Origin: a virus
Length of the DNA stretch: 64,000 nt
Virus record (IMG/VR): IMGVR_UViG_3300024255_000006
Location: 62,001-126,000 of that record
Reading direction: 5' to 3' (one strand)
The position numbers and the translations under genes are program-made. The notes beneath the pieces are model-generated. The model did not search any database, was not told where the DNA came from, and saw only the letters and a list, made by a program, of their open reading frames with translations. The first letter of the stretch is position 1. Every line of letters begins with the position of its first letter. Positions 52,727 through 60,982 of the stretch are shown here, piece after piece.

Positions 52727-52948
52727 ATGCTTGGTCTTTATGTATTAATCACTTGTTTTATTCTGCTTGTAGCGTATGCAGGTATGGAAGAAACGGTGCG
52801 TCTATTCGCATACATTGATCTCGTAATTAGATATCAATGGATTAAGTTTAGAATGTTTATGATGAGACGTAAATTAGAACAACAACTTATAAAGGATCTA
52901 CCTGATTACAACAAACTTATAAAGGAATTAAAAAATGACCAACGATAA
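52727..52948 (+). CDS. Small membrane-anchored protein
   Basis: It encodes 73 residues. An N-terminal hydrophobic helix (LGLYVLITCFILLVAYAG) is followed by a second weakly hydrophobic stretch and a basic cytoplasmic helix (MRRKLEQQLIKDLPDYNKLI). It resembles small conserved proteins near gp17 in cyanophages, but I cannot name a family. The gene overlaps the next by 14 bases. Confidence 0.65.
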   Translation: MLGLYVLITCFILLVAYAGMEETVRLFAYIDLVIRYQWIKFRMFMMRRKLEQQLIKDLPDYNKLIKELKNDQR

Positions 52949-53234
52949 GGAACTGTCGGATCTCAAACTTGAGAGAAAAGAATGTCCTAAATGTGGTGCT
53001 ATTTGGATCAACGGCAAGCATGTTTTTAGTGGTACAGCCGCATCATACGACAAGAGTGAACTAGACCTTGCTGGTCTTGTTTGTAATAAACTAGGTGACG
53101 AGACATGCATCAATCCATCAAAAGGAATTGAGGGTGGTCAGACGTGGGAACGACGTGCTGGTTATATTGAAGGTGCTATTGCCGCAAAGAAAGGAATTAT
53201 GGAAGATATGCGCGATCAATTTGGAGACCTATAA
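52935..53234 (+). CDS. Small protein with a Cys-Pro-x-Cys zinc-ribbon-like motif
   Basis: It encodes 99 residues. An AAGGA site precedes ATG 52935. A CPKC knuckle (Cys17, Cys20) together with Cys50 and Cys58 could bind one zinc ion. The segment between is conserved-looking (NGKHVFSGTAASYDKSELDL). The C-terminus is a helix (RRAGYIEGAIAAKKGIMEDM). It sits directly before gp17 in the late unit head. The function is unknown; a nucleic-acid-binding role is possible. Confidence 0.7.
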   Translation: MTNDKELSDLKLERKECPKCGAIWINGKHVFSGTAASYDKSELDLAGLVCNKLGDETCINPSKGIEGGQTWERRAGYIEGAIAAKKGIMEDMRDQFGDL

Positions 53235-53237
53235 ATA
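53230..53237 (+). promoter_or_regulatory. Late-promoter box TATAAATA before gp17
   Basis: A perfect TATAAATA overlaps the end of the preceding gene, 25 bases before the gp17 TTG start. Confidence 0.7.
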
Positions 53238-53261
53238 GTAGTGGTGAACTAGGTTTTTGTT

Positions 53262-54914
53262 TTGGCAACTAGTAATGATGTGTACTTGGGTAATCCCAAC
53301 CTGAAAAAGGCGGGGACCCCAATACAATTTACAAAAAAGCAAATTGATGAGTGGATCAAGTGTAAGAACGATCCCATTTACTTTGCGATGAATTATATTA
53401 AGATCATCTCGCTTGATGAAGGTTTGGTTCCTTTCAACATGTATGATTTTCAGAAAGAAATTCTCAGAGACTTCCACAACAATAGATTTAACATTGCGAA
53501 ACTTCCTAGACAGACTGGTAAATCAACTACTGTTGTCGCCTACCTATTATATTATGCTATCTTTTACGATAGTGTTAATATTGGTATCCTTGCTAACAAG
53601 GCTAGTACCGCAAGGGAGCTTCTAGGAAGGTTACAACTTGCATACGAAAACTTACCAAAGTGGATGCAGCATGGTATTCTTGTATGGAACAAAGGTAATG
53701 TGGAGTTAGAAAATGGATCAAAGATTCTGGCTGCTTCTACATCTGCAAGTGCTGTCCGAGGCATGTCGTTTAACATCCTCTTCCTCGATGAGTTTGCGTT
53801 CGTTCCAAACCATGTTGCAGAGCAATTCTTTGCCTCTGTTTATCCTACTATTACGTCTGGTAAATCAACCAAAGTAATTATCATTTCTACGCCTAACGGC
53901 ATGAATCACTTCTATAAGATGTGGGAAGATGCTAGTAGAGGTAGAAATGATTATATTACTAATGAAGTCCACTGGTCTCAAGTTCCTGGAAGGGACTCTA
54001 AGTGGAAAGAAGAGACGATTAAGAACACATCTCCAAGACAGTTTGCACAAGAGTTTGAGTGCGACTTCCTTGGATCTGCTGATACTTTGATTAGTCCAGC
54101 AAAACTACAAAATATACCATTCCACGATCCCATACAAAGCAATGCAGGACTTGACGTATATACGAGGGCAGAAAAAGATCATGAATACATTGTTACTGTG
54201 GATGTTGCCCGAGGAATCGGTGGCGATTATTCTGCTTTCGTCGTGTTTGATATCACCACTGTCCCGTATAAAATTGTTGCCAAGTACAGAAATAATGAGA
54301 TTAAGCCTGTACTGTTTCCCTCGGTCATTTTTCAAGTAGCAAAAGAATATAATAATCCTTATATTTTAGTTGAAGTAAATGATATTGGAGATGGTATTGC
54401 TTCCACTCTCAATTATGACCTTGAATATCCTAACGTACTTATGTGTGCGATGCGTGGTAGAGCAGGTCAAGTTGTTGGTCAAGGTTTCTCAGGAAACAAA
54501 ACCCAACTAGGTGTAAAGATGAGCGTGACTGTGAAGAAGATTGGTTGCGCTAATCTCAAAGCTATTATTGAAGAAGACAAATTAATATTCAATGACTTCC
54601 AGATCTTCCAAGAACTTACTACGTTTGTGCAGAAGAAGCAAGCATGGGAAGCAGACGAAGGATATCATGATGACCTTGTTATGTGTATGGTATTGTTTGC
54701 ATGGTTAGTCATGCAGGAATACTTTAAGGAGATGACGGACCAGGATATCAGAAGAAGAATCTATGATGAACAGCGTAATCAAATAGAACAGGACATGGCT
54801 CCATTTGGTTTTATTGATGATGGTATGGGTGATGATACCTTCGTGGACGGAGACGGAACTCTTTGGGAGTATGGAACAACACAGGAAGAAGTCGGATACA
54901 TGTGGAACTACTAA
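53262..54914 (+). CDS. 17: gp17 large terminase subunit (packaging ATPase/nuclease)
   Basis: It encodes 550 residues; T4 gp17 has 610. The ATPase domain has Walker A PRQTGKST (82-89), Walker B ILFLDE (Asp176, Glu177) and the coupling motif ISTPNG (208-213). The RNase H-like nuclease domain has Asp314 (TVDVARG), Glu371/Asp374 (LVEVNDIGD) and Asp470/471 (YHDDLVM). It pumps DNA into the prohead and cuts headful ends, partnered by gp16 and portal gp20. The start is a TTG: the family N-terminus (NDVYLGNPNLKKAGTP) begins right after it, and the next in-frame Met is 44 residues in. The stop overlaps the next start (TAATG). Confidence 0.97.
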   Translation: MATSNDVYLGNPNLKKAGTPIQFTKKQIDEWIKCKNDPIYFAMNYIKIISLDEGLVPFNMYDFQKEILRDFHNNRFNIAKLPRQTGKSTTVVAYLLYYAIFYDSVNIGILANKASTARELLGRLQLAYENLPKWMQHGILVWNKGNVELENGSKILAASTSASAVRGMSFNILFLDEFAFVPNHVAEQFFASVYPTITSGKSTKVIIISTPNGMNHFYKMWEDASRGRNDYITNEVHWSQVPGRDSKWKEETIKNTSPRQFAQEFECDFLGSADTLISPAKLQNIPFHDPIQSNAGLDVYTRAEKDHEYIVTVDVARGIGGDYSAFVVFDITTVPYKIVAKYRNNEIKPVLFPSVIFQVAKEYNNPYILVEVNDIGDGIASTLNYDLEYPNVLMCAMRGRAGQVVGQGFSGNKTQLGVKMSVTVKKIGCANLKAIIEEDKLIFNDFQIFQELTTFVQKKQAWEADEGYHDDLVMCMVLFAWLVMQEYFKEMTDQDIRRRIYDEQRNQIEQDMAPFGFIDDGMGDDTFVDGDGTLWEYGTTQEEVGYMWNY

Positions 54915-55174
54915 TGGACTTAGGCGATCAGTTTGAGTTAGAACATCTATTATTCAAAACAAGACAATGCAGGTCTTGTGGTGGGGCAAAAGATTTACTC
55001 ACAGATTTTTATAGGATTAGAAAAGATAGAAAGTCACTGTCTGCATATTCTTATGAGTGTAAAGACTGTACCGTTAAAAGAGTAACTGAATCTAGAAAAA
55101 AGAAAAAAGAAAAACTAGACCTATCATATGATCCTGTCCCCAGATTTAGACCAGATATCTACCCTGACTGGTAG
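54914..55174 (+). CDS. Small zinc-finger protein
   Basis: It encodes 86 residues from ATG 54914, overlapping the gp17 stop by one base. Two CxxC knuckles (Cys19/Cys22 and Cys49/Cys52) separated by 26 residues, with an intervening FYRIRKDRKSLSAYSYE, resemble the zinc-binding part of recombination endonuclease VII-like proteins. The HNH catalytic half is absent. The rest is a basic helix (KRVTESRKKKKEKLD) and a Pro-rich tail. A DNA-binding role near the terminase is plausible but not shown. Confidence 0.7.
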   Translation: MDLGDQFELEHLLFKTRQCRSCGGAKDLLTDFYRIRKDRKSLSAYSYECKDCTVKRVTESRKKKKEKLDLSYDPVPRFRPDIYPDW

Positions 55175-55214
55175 GGTGTTCATGCATTGTTTCCCCACTG
55201 AAAAGAGACAAAAC

Positions 55215-55222
55215 TCTAAATA
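55215..55222 (+). promoter_or_regulatory. Late-promoter box TCTAAATA before gp18
   Basis: TCTAAATA lies 40 bases before the gp18 ATG in an 87-base gap. The leader has a strong AGGAG site at 55249-55253. Confidence 0.5.
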
Positions 55223-55261
55223 ATCATAGACAATTTTGGGTACTTTTCAGGAGACAAAAAC

Positions 55262-57709
55262 ATGGCAAGTCAAATCTCGCCTGGTGTCGTTATTAAAGAA
55301 CGTGACCTAACTACAGGAACCGTTGTAAACTCCGCTGCTACTACGGCTGCTTTAGTTTCAACATTCCAAAAAGGTCCCGTTGGTGAAATTACCACCATCG
55401 CATCTCAGAGAGAACTAGTAGACACATTTGGTGCTCCTGGTTCTGATAACGCAGACGACTACTTTGTAGCATCTGAGTTTCTAAACTACGGCGGTCGCCT
55501 ATCAGTTGTACGCGCAGAAACAGGCGCAGTCAACGCTGGTGCTGCTGCTATCATCAGAAGTCAAACCGACTACGAATCAAGAATCGAAACAACTACTCCC
55601 GCTTGGAAGTGGGCAGCAAAAACTCCTGGTATTTGGGGTAACGCACTGGATGTTGTTATCACTGACCGTGGTGCTGACCAGTATGTTACTTTCGCATCAG
55701 CACCTGCTGGAATGGCTGCAGGAACAAACCTAGACTTCGGCAGCAGCAAAACCGCCGAGGTTCTTTCTTGGGACACTGCATCTCTCAAGGCAGCAGTTAT
55801 CCTTGATAACCCAACCACAAGACTAACATCTTCAGATACTCTAGATACTCCTGATACTGGTATTGCAACGGCACTTAGCGTTAACGCTGCTGGTAGTGAT
55901 TACACTACAGGTGCTGCTACCGTAACTGGTGGTAGTGGTGCAAACTTAACTGTAAACGTTGTAGTTAATACTGGTGCTCCTTCTGCAATCACCCTATCAA
56001 CAGGTGGATCTACTTACAGCGCAACTGGAACTGCAGTTGCTGTAACTGGTGGTACTGGACAAAACATGACTGTCGATTTCACTTCAGTTGGTGGAGTTAT
56101 CGATAGCATCGCAATCGACACTCCTGGTACTGGATATACTAACGGTGAAGTTCTAGTTGTATCTGGTGGTGGTAACAACGCAACCTTCACAATCGACAAC
56201 GTTCTTGGCGTTATCTCTTCTGCTAGTGTTACCACTGGTGGTACTGGTTATCAGACTAGCGATATCGTACAAGTTGTTCAAGGTTCTGGCGCTGCTGGTA
56301 CTCTTGAGGTTACATTTGTTCAAGATACATCGATCGCAATCACTGTTGAAGACTGGTGGACAAATACCAACATTGATGCATCTTATGCAGTACCAGGTGA
56401 TAATAAGATTCGCCTATCAGCAATCGGACCTCGCCCTGGTACTTCTCAGTTTGCAGCAGACAGAGGACTTTCATATGATGAAGTTCATGTTGCAGTTATC
56501 GACAGAACTGGTGGTGTTGCAGGAACAGCAAACACAGTTCTAGAGAGACTACTTTATCTCTCCAAGTTGTCTGATGGTAAGGCATCTGAGGGTTCATCCT
56601 CATACTATCCAACCTCAGTTAAACTAGCATCTGAGTACGTTTACTTCGGATCACACCACATTCCAGCATATAACCCATCATCTGCTGGTGCTGGTTTCGC
56701 TCCTGGTGTTGCTGGTTCTGCACAGACTTCGGGTACAAAAGCACAACTCTTTGGTGTAGTCAAGACAACCCTAGCAGGTGGTACTGATGACTATTCTTAC
56801 ACTCCTGCAGAGTTTGGAACTGGAATGACTCTATTCCATGATACCGAAACTGTTGATGTTGACTTCATTCTAATGGGTGGTTCCCTAACAGATGAGTCTG
56901 ATACCAAAGTCAAAGCAGGTCACTGTATCACTGCATCAAACCTAAGAAAAGATTGTATCGCGTTCGTTTCTGCTCACAAAGGAAACCAAGTTTCTGGAAC
57001 AACAACTCTAACAAGAGCACAGCAGAAGGACAACACAATCAACTTCTTCTCCACTATTCAATCTACTTCATACGCAGTATTTGATAGCGGTTATAAGTAT
57101 TTCTATGATCGCTTCAATGATGAGTATCGTTACATCCCATGTAACGGAGATGTAGCGGGTCTATGTGTTGCAACTTCGGCAACACTCGATGACTGGTTCT
57201 CACCAGCAGGTCTATCAAGAGGTGGTGTACGTAATGCTATCAAATTAGCATATAACCCAACTCAAGCAGATAGAGACGAACTCTATCAGAACAGAATCAA
57301 TCCTATTGTTTCTTTCCCAGGTCAGGGTATCACTCTATTCGGTGATAAGACTGCACTCTCCTCACCTTCTGCATTCGACAGAATCAACGTCCGTCGTCTC
57401 TTTATCAACATCGAGCAAAGAGCAGAAGCACTTGCTAAAGGAGTCATTTTTGAACAGAATGACGAAACCACAAGACTCGGATTTACAAATGCACTTACTT
57501 CCTACCTCTCTGAGGTTCAGGCAAGAAGAGGTATTACTGACTACCTAGTTGTTTGTGATGAGTCAAACAACACTTCATCTGTAATTGACCGTAACGAATT
57601 TGTTGCTGAAATCTTTGTAAAACCAACACGTTCGATTAACTACATTACTCTCTCGTTCATCGCTACTAGATCTGGAGTTTCCTTCAGTGAAGTAGTCGGA
57701 CGCGCTTGA
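55262..57709 (+). CDS. 18: gp18 tail sheath protein
   Basis: This 815-residue protein is the contractile sheath subunit; T4 gp18 has 659. The N-terminus (QISPGVVIKERDLTTGTVVN, then EFLNYGGRLSVVRAE) and C-terminus (NRDEFVAEIF-type segment VIDRNEFVAEIFVKPTRSIN) follow the family. The extra length comes mainly from residues 200-355, an insertion of repeated 'GSDYTTG / GTGYTNGEVLV / GTGYQTSDIV' modules, absent from T4, probably displayed on the sheath exterior. The gene has a strong ribosome-binding site and its own late-promoter box, consistent with a highly expressed protein. Confidence 0.96.
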   Translation: MASQISPGVVIKERDLTTGTVVNSAATTAALVSTFQKGPVGEITTIASQRELVDTFGAPGSDNADDYFVASEFLNYGGRLSVVRAETGAVNAGAAAIIRSQTDYESRIETTTPAWKWAAKTPGIWGNALDVVITDRGADQYVTFASAPAGMAAGTNLDFGSSKTAEVLSWDTASLKAAVILDNPTTRLTSSDTLDTPDTGIATALSVNAAGSDYTTGAATVTGGSGANLTVNVVVNTGAPSAITLSTGGSTYSATGTAVAVTGGTGQNMTVDFTSVGGVIDSIAIDTPGTGYTNGEVLVVSGGGNNATFTIDNVLGVISSASVTTGGTGYQTSDIVQVVQGSGAAGTLEVTFVQDTSIAITVEDWWTNTNIDASYAVPGDNKIRLSAIGPRPGTSQFAADRGLSYDEVHVAVIDRTGGVAGTANTVLERLLYLSKLSDGKASEGSSSYYPTSVKLASEYVYFGSHHIPAYNPSSAGAGFAPGVAGSAQTSGTKAQLFGVVKTTLAGGTDDYSYTPAEFGTGMTLFHDTETVDVDFILMGGSLTDESDTKVKAGHCITASNLRKDCIAFVSAHKGNQVSGTTTLTRAQQKDNTINFFSTIQSTSYAVFDSGYKYFYDRFNDEYRYIPCNGDVAGLCVATSATLDDWFSPAGLSRGGVRNAIKLAYNPTQADRDELYQNRINPIVSFPGQGITLFGDKTALSSPSAFDRINVRRLFINIEQRAEALAKGVIFEQNDETTRLGFTNALTSYLSEVQARRGITDYLVVCDESNNTSSVIDRNEFVAEIFVKPTRSINYITLSFIATRSGVSFSEVVGRA

Positions 57710-57751
57710 TCTTACCAACTATTCAACTAACCAAGGGAAAAGGAAAAAACA

Positions 57752-58354
57752 ATGGCTATTAACTCAAACGTATCTGAGTTTCTGCAGAAGATCAGACAAG
57801 GCGTTAAGCCTAATATGTTCTTGGTGGACATCGAGTTCCCAGGAACCCTCGCAAAGGGTGGTACTGATAAAGACCTCACTAACATCCTCTGCAAATCTGC
57901 AGCACTCCCCGCATCCAACATGGGTGTAATCGATGTTCCTTTTAGAGGAAGAACTGTAAAGATCTCAGGAGATCGTACATTCGATACCTGGACTGCTACA
58001 TTCGTCAATGACGAAGACATGAGAATCCGTGCATTCATGGAGCAATGGGTTGCTCAAATGAATACACACGAGGGCAACAGAGCACCACTATTCACACCTG
58101 AAACTAGTGGAACTGGTTACATGGCGCACCTACTAGTCAAGCAACTTGAGAAAGATGCATCTGACGCAGGTAGCGTTATCAGATCCTATAAACTCTGGCA
58201 TGCTTTCCCAACTAACGTTTCACAAATTGATCTTGCATACGACAGCAACGATCAGGTTTCTGAGTTCACAGTTGAGTTCCAACTCTCCTACTGGACTGCT
58301 GAAACTGGATCTGCTGCTGGGTCTAACCCACCTGAAGTTGCTCCTGGAGAGTGA
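57752..58354 (+). CDS. 19: gp19 tail tube protein
   Basis: It encodes 200 residues; T4 gp19 has 163. The family pattern is clear (SEFLQKIRQGVKPNMFLVDI, then TVKISGDRTFDTWTATFVND and MRIRAFMEQWVAQMNTHEG). It stacks in hexameric rings inside the sheath to form the DNA channel. The leader has AAGGA before ATG 57752. It follows gp18 by 42 bases without a visible late box, so it is probably in the gp18 transcript. Confidence 0.95.
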   Translation: MAINSNVSEFLQKIRQGVKPNMFLVDIEFPGTLAKGGTDKDLTNILCKSAALPASNMGVIDVPFRGRTVKISGDRTFDTWTATFVNDEDMRIRAFMEQWVAQMNTHEGNRAPLFTPETSGTGYMAHLLVKQLEKDASDAGSVIRSYKLWHAFPTNVSQIDLAYDSNDQVSEFTVEFQLSYWTAETGSAAGSNPPEVAPGE

Positions 58355-58365
58355 TTTTTTAAGAT

Positions 58366-58373
58366 CATAAATA
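58366..58373 (+). promoter_or_regulatory. Late-promoter box CATAAATA before gp20
   Basis: CATAAATA lies 32 bases before the gp20 ATG, in the 50-base gap after gp19. Confidence 0.55.
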
Positions 58374-58404
58374 GAATAGTTGGTGAACAGCACGTTAATA
58401 CACA

Positions 58405-60096
58405 ATGAGTCAGTTATTTGGGTTTCAAATTAACCGTAAGGATAAGGACAGGGGGCAATCCCCTGTCCCTCCCAACGCAGATGACGGAGTTGCCGTAGCT
58501 GCGGGGGGATATTTTGGTACTTACGTCGAAACAGATTCTCAAGCAAGAAATGAGTATGATCTGATTAAGAGATATAGAGATATGTCTCTTCATCCAGAAG
58601 TTGATTCTGCTATTGATGATATTGTAAATGAATTTGTCGTTAGCGATTCCAATGATACTTGTGTAGAGATTGAGTTAACAAATCTGGAAGTTGGCGCTTC
58701 AGTAAAGAAAAGAATTAGAGAAGAGTTTGAGCACATCAAGCGTATGCTCAACTTCGATATGAAGGCACACGAATTAATTCGTAATTGGTATATTGATGGT
58801 AGATGTTACTACCACAAAGTAATCGATCTTGCCGATCCTAAGAGAGGTATTTTAGAACTTCGTTATATTGATCCACTCAAAATCCGTCGTGTAAGACAGA
58901 AGATCGGAAAAGTAGAGGATCCTGTAGTTGTAAGAGGCACCGCTCTAGAACATGAGTGGGGAGACTACATTGATTACTATCTTTATAATCCAAAAGGTTA
59001 TGCTAGGTCATCTTCCCTAATGGGATCAGGTGATTTTGGAGCAAACCAAGGAATTAAAATTGCATTTGATGCAATCACATTCTGCCACTCTGGTTTGCAG
59101 GATATGAACAAGAGAATGCACTTGAGCTTTATGCACAAGGCAATCAAATCACTCAACCAACTTAGAATGATTGAGGATGCTCTTGTTATCTACAGATTGT
59201 CTCGCGCACCTGAGCGTAGAATTTTCTACATTGATGTTGGTAACTTACCCAAGGTCAAAGCAGAACAATATCTTCGTGATGTAATGAATCGCTATCGCAA
59301 CAAGCTTGTGTATGACGCACAAACTGGTGAGATGCGTGATGATAAAAAGCACATGAGTATGCTTGAGGACTTCTGGTTACCTCGTAGAGAGGGTGGTCGC
59401 GGTACTGAGATTACAACTCTACCAGGAGCACAAAACCTTGGAGAACTTAAGGACGTTGAGTATTTTAAAAAGAAACTTTATAACTCTCTCAATCTTCCTC
59501 CTTCCCGTCTCACAGACGATAACAAAGGATTTAACCTTGGTAAATCAACTGAAGTCCTCCGTGACGAACTCAAGTTTAGTAAGTTTATCGGAAGACTACG
59601 TAAGAGATTTAGTGGAATCTTCCACGATATTCTTAAGACTCAACTCATCCTCAAGGGTGTCATCGCTCCTGAAGATTGGGATGATATGCAAGAGCATATT
59701 CAATACGACTTCATACATGATAATCATTTTAATGAACTCAAAGAAATTGAAATGCTGACCCAACGAATGGGTCTTGTAGCACAGATGGATCCTTTTGTCG
59801 GTAAGTATTATTCTGTTGATTATGTTCGTCGTCATGTTCTTCAACAAACTGATAAAGACTTCAAGGAGATGGATAAACAAATCCAATCCGAGATCAATTC
59901 TGGTCTGGTCATGGATCCAACTCAGGTCAATATGTTCGATACTATGGACCGACAAAATGCTGCATTCTCCCCAGAGTTGCAGGGCATTCAAGCAGATGAC
60001 TCATTCGATAGAGAGCAAGATTCTGCTGATGCGAACCTTGATAGAGAAGTACAAAAACAAAAATCTCTACCTCCAAGTCAATCTAAAGATAAATAA
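58405..60096 (+). CDS. 20: gp20 portal protein
   Basis: It encodes 563 residues; T4 gp20 has 524. Typical portal segments include EYDLIKRYRDMSLHPEVDSA, the LRYIDPLKIRRVRQ wing and FYIDVGNLPKVKAEQYLRDV. As a dodecamer it forms the head vertex through which DNA is packaged by gp17 and to which the neck (gp13/gp14) attaches. This gene is the usual marker used for cyanomyovirus diversity surveys. The C-terminus is acidic and disordered. The gene for the core protein starts 10 bases downstream. Confidence 0.97.
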   Translation: MSQLFGFQINRKDKDRGQSPVPPNADDGVAVAAGGYFGTYVETDSQARNEYDLIKRYRDMSLHPEVDSAIDDIVNEFVVSDSNDTCVEIELTNLEVGASVKKRIREEFEHIKRMLNFDMKAHELIRNWYIDGRCYYHKVIDLADPKRGILELRYIDPLKIRRVRQKIGKVEDPVVVRGTALEHEWGDYIDYYLYNPKGYARSSSLMGSGDFGANQGIKIAFDAITFCHSGLQDMNKRMHLSFMHKAIKSLNQLRMIEDALVIYRLSRAPERRIFYIDVGNLPKVKAEQYLRDVMNRYRNKLVYDAQTGEMRDDKKHMSMLEDFWLPRREGGRGTEITTLPGAQNLGELKDVEYFKKKLYNSLNLPPSRLTDDNKGFNLGKSTEVLRDELKFSKFIGRLRKRFSGIFHDILKTQLILKGVIAPEDWDDMQEHIQYDFIHDNHFNELKEIEMLTQRMGLVAQMDPFVGKYYSVDYVRRHVLQQTDKDFKEMDKQIQSEINSGLVMDPTQVNMFDTMDRQNAAFSPELQGIQADDSFDREQDSADANLDREVQKQKSLPPSQSKDK

Positions 60097-60105
60097 TTCT
60101 AAATT

Positions 60106-60315
60106 ATGGAACAATCCAACCCCAACGCCGAGGTTCTTAGCGTAGTTAAGTCCATCGAAGACGGACAAAGAGCAAATGCAATAGATGCAATTCAAGATCT
60201 TTTGTATTCTCGTGCTGCAGATGCAATGTCTCAGTACAAACAGATTGTAGCGAAATCATATTTTGACGAACCAGCAGAGGAACTACCAAATGAAACTGAT
60301 AACGGAAACGATTGA
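60106..60315 (+). CDS. Prohead core protein, gp67-like
   Basis: It encodes 69 residues. Its position between gp20 and gp21 is that of T4 gp67/gp68, the small prohead core proteins. The sequence fits: a helical central part (ANAIDAIQDLLYSRAADAMS) and an acidic C-terminal tail (EPAEELPNETDNGND), typical of scaffolding core proteins removed by the gp21 protease. I assign gp67-like from position and pattern, not from strong identity. It overlaps gp21 by 26 bases. Confidence 0.7.
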   Translation: MEQSNPNAEVLSVVKSIEDGQRANAIDAIQDLLYSRAADAMSQYKQIVAKSYFDEPAEELPNETDNGND

Positions 60316-60934
60316 AGATGTAAAACTCATCACCGAAGGAACTGGTGATGATAAAAAAATGTACATCGAAGGTGTATTTCTTCAGTCGGAATTAAAAAAC
60401 CGTAACGGTCGCATGTATCCTTTCTCGGTTCTCGAAAAAGAAGTTAATCGTTACAACGAAGAATACGTAAAAACCAAGCGTGCTCTAGGTGAACTAGGTC
60501 ACCCTGATGGTCCTACCGTAAACCTAGACAGAGTGTCTCATAGAATTACTGACTTACGTTCTGAAGGAAATAACTTCATGGGTAAGGCACAAATTCTAGA
60601 TACTCCAATGGGTAAGATTGCTAAAAATTTACTAGAAGAAGGAGTTCAACTAGGAGTTTCTTCTCGTGGTATGGGAAGCATCGATAAGCGCGAAGACTGT
60701 AATGTTGTTATGGATGACTTCATGCTAGCAACTGCTGCAGATATCGTAGCAGATCCTTCCGCACCAGATGCATTCGTCAACGGCATCATGGAAGGTAAAG
60801 AATGGGTATGGGACAACGGAATTCTAAAGGAATCAAAAGTTGCTAAATACCAAAGATATGTGAGCGAGGCTACTCGCTCAGAACTGGAAGGGAGGACTCT
60901 CAAAGTCTTTGAGAACTTCCTTTCAGGATTATAA
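60290..60934 (+). CDS. 21: gp21 prohead protease
   Basis: It encodes 214 residues from ATG 60290, preceded by AGAGG nine bases upstream; an in-frame start at 60263 lies deeper in the core gene. T4 gp21 has 212. The family landmarks are present: the catalytic His in ELGHPDGP (His71) and the Ser in GVSSRGMGS (Ser124/125). This serine-type protease lies in the prohead core, activates itself and cleaves scaffold gp22, core proteins and the N-terminus of gp23 during maturation. It may be coupled to the gene before. Confidence 0.95.
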   Translation: MKLITETIEDVKLITEGTGDDKKMYIEGVFLQSELKNRNGRMYPFSVLEKEVNRYNEEYVKTKRALGELGHPDGPTVNLDRVSHRITDLRSEGNNFMGKAQILDTPMGKIAKNLLEEGVQLGVSSRGMGSIDKREDCNVVMDDFMLATAADIVADPSAPDAFVNGIMEGKEWVWDNGILKESKVAKYQRYVSEATRSELEGRTLKVFENFLSGL

Positions 60935-60937
60935 TTT

Positions 60938-60945
60938 AATAAATA
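60938..60945 (+). promoter_or_regulatory. Late-promoter box AATAAATA before gp22
   Basis: AATAAATA lies 38 bases before the gp22 ATG in the 48-base gap after gp21; the leader has a GGGGAA ribosome-binding site. Confidence 0.45.
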
Positions 60946-60982
60946 AACTTAGACTAATCATACGAAACACGGGGAAACTCAA

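Noticed and set aside
58349-58365. Terminator after gp19
   Set aside because: A T run follows the stop, but the preceding bases form only a four-pair stem with almost no loop.
60088-60095. GATAAATA box before the gp67-like gene
   Set aside because: It is only 10 bases before the ATG, leaving almost no leader; probably chance at the gp20 stop codon.
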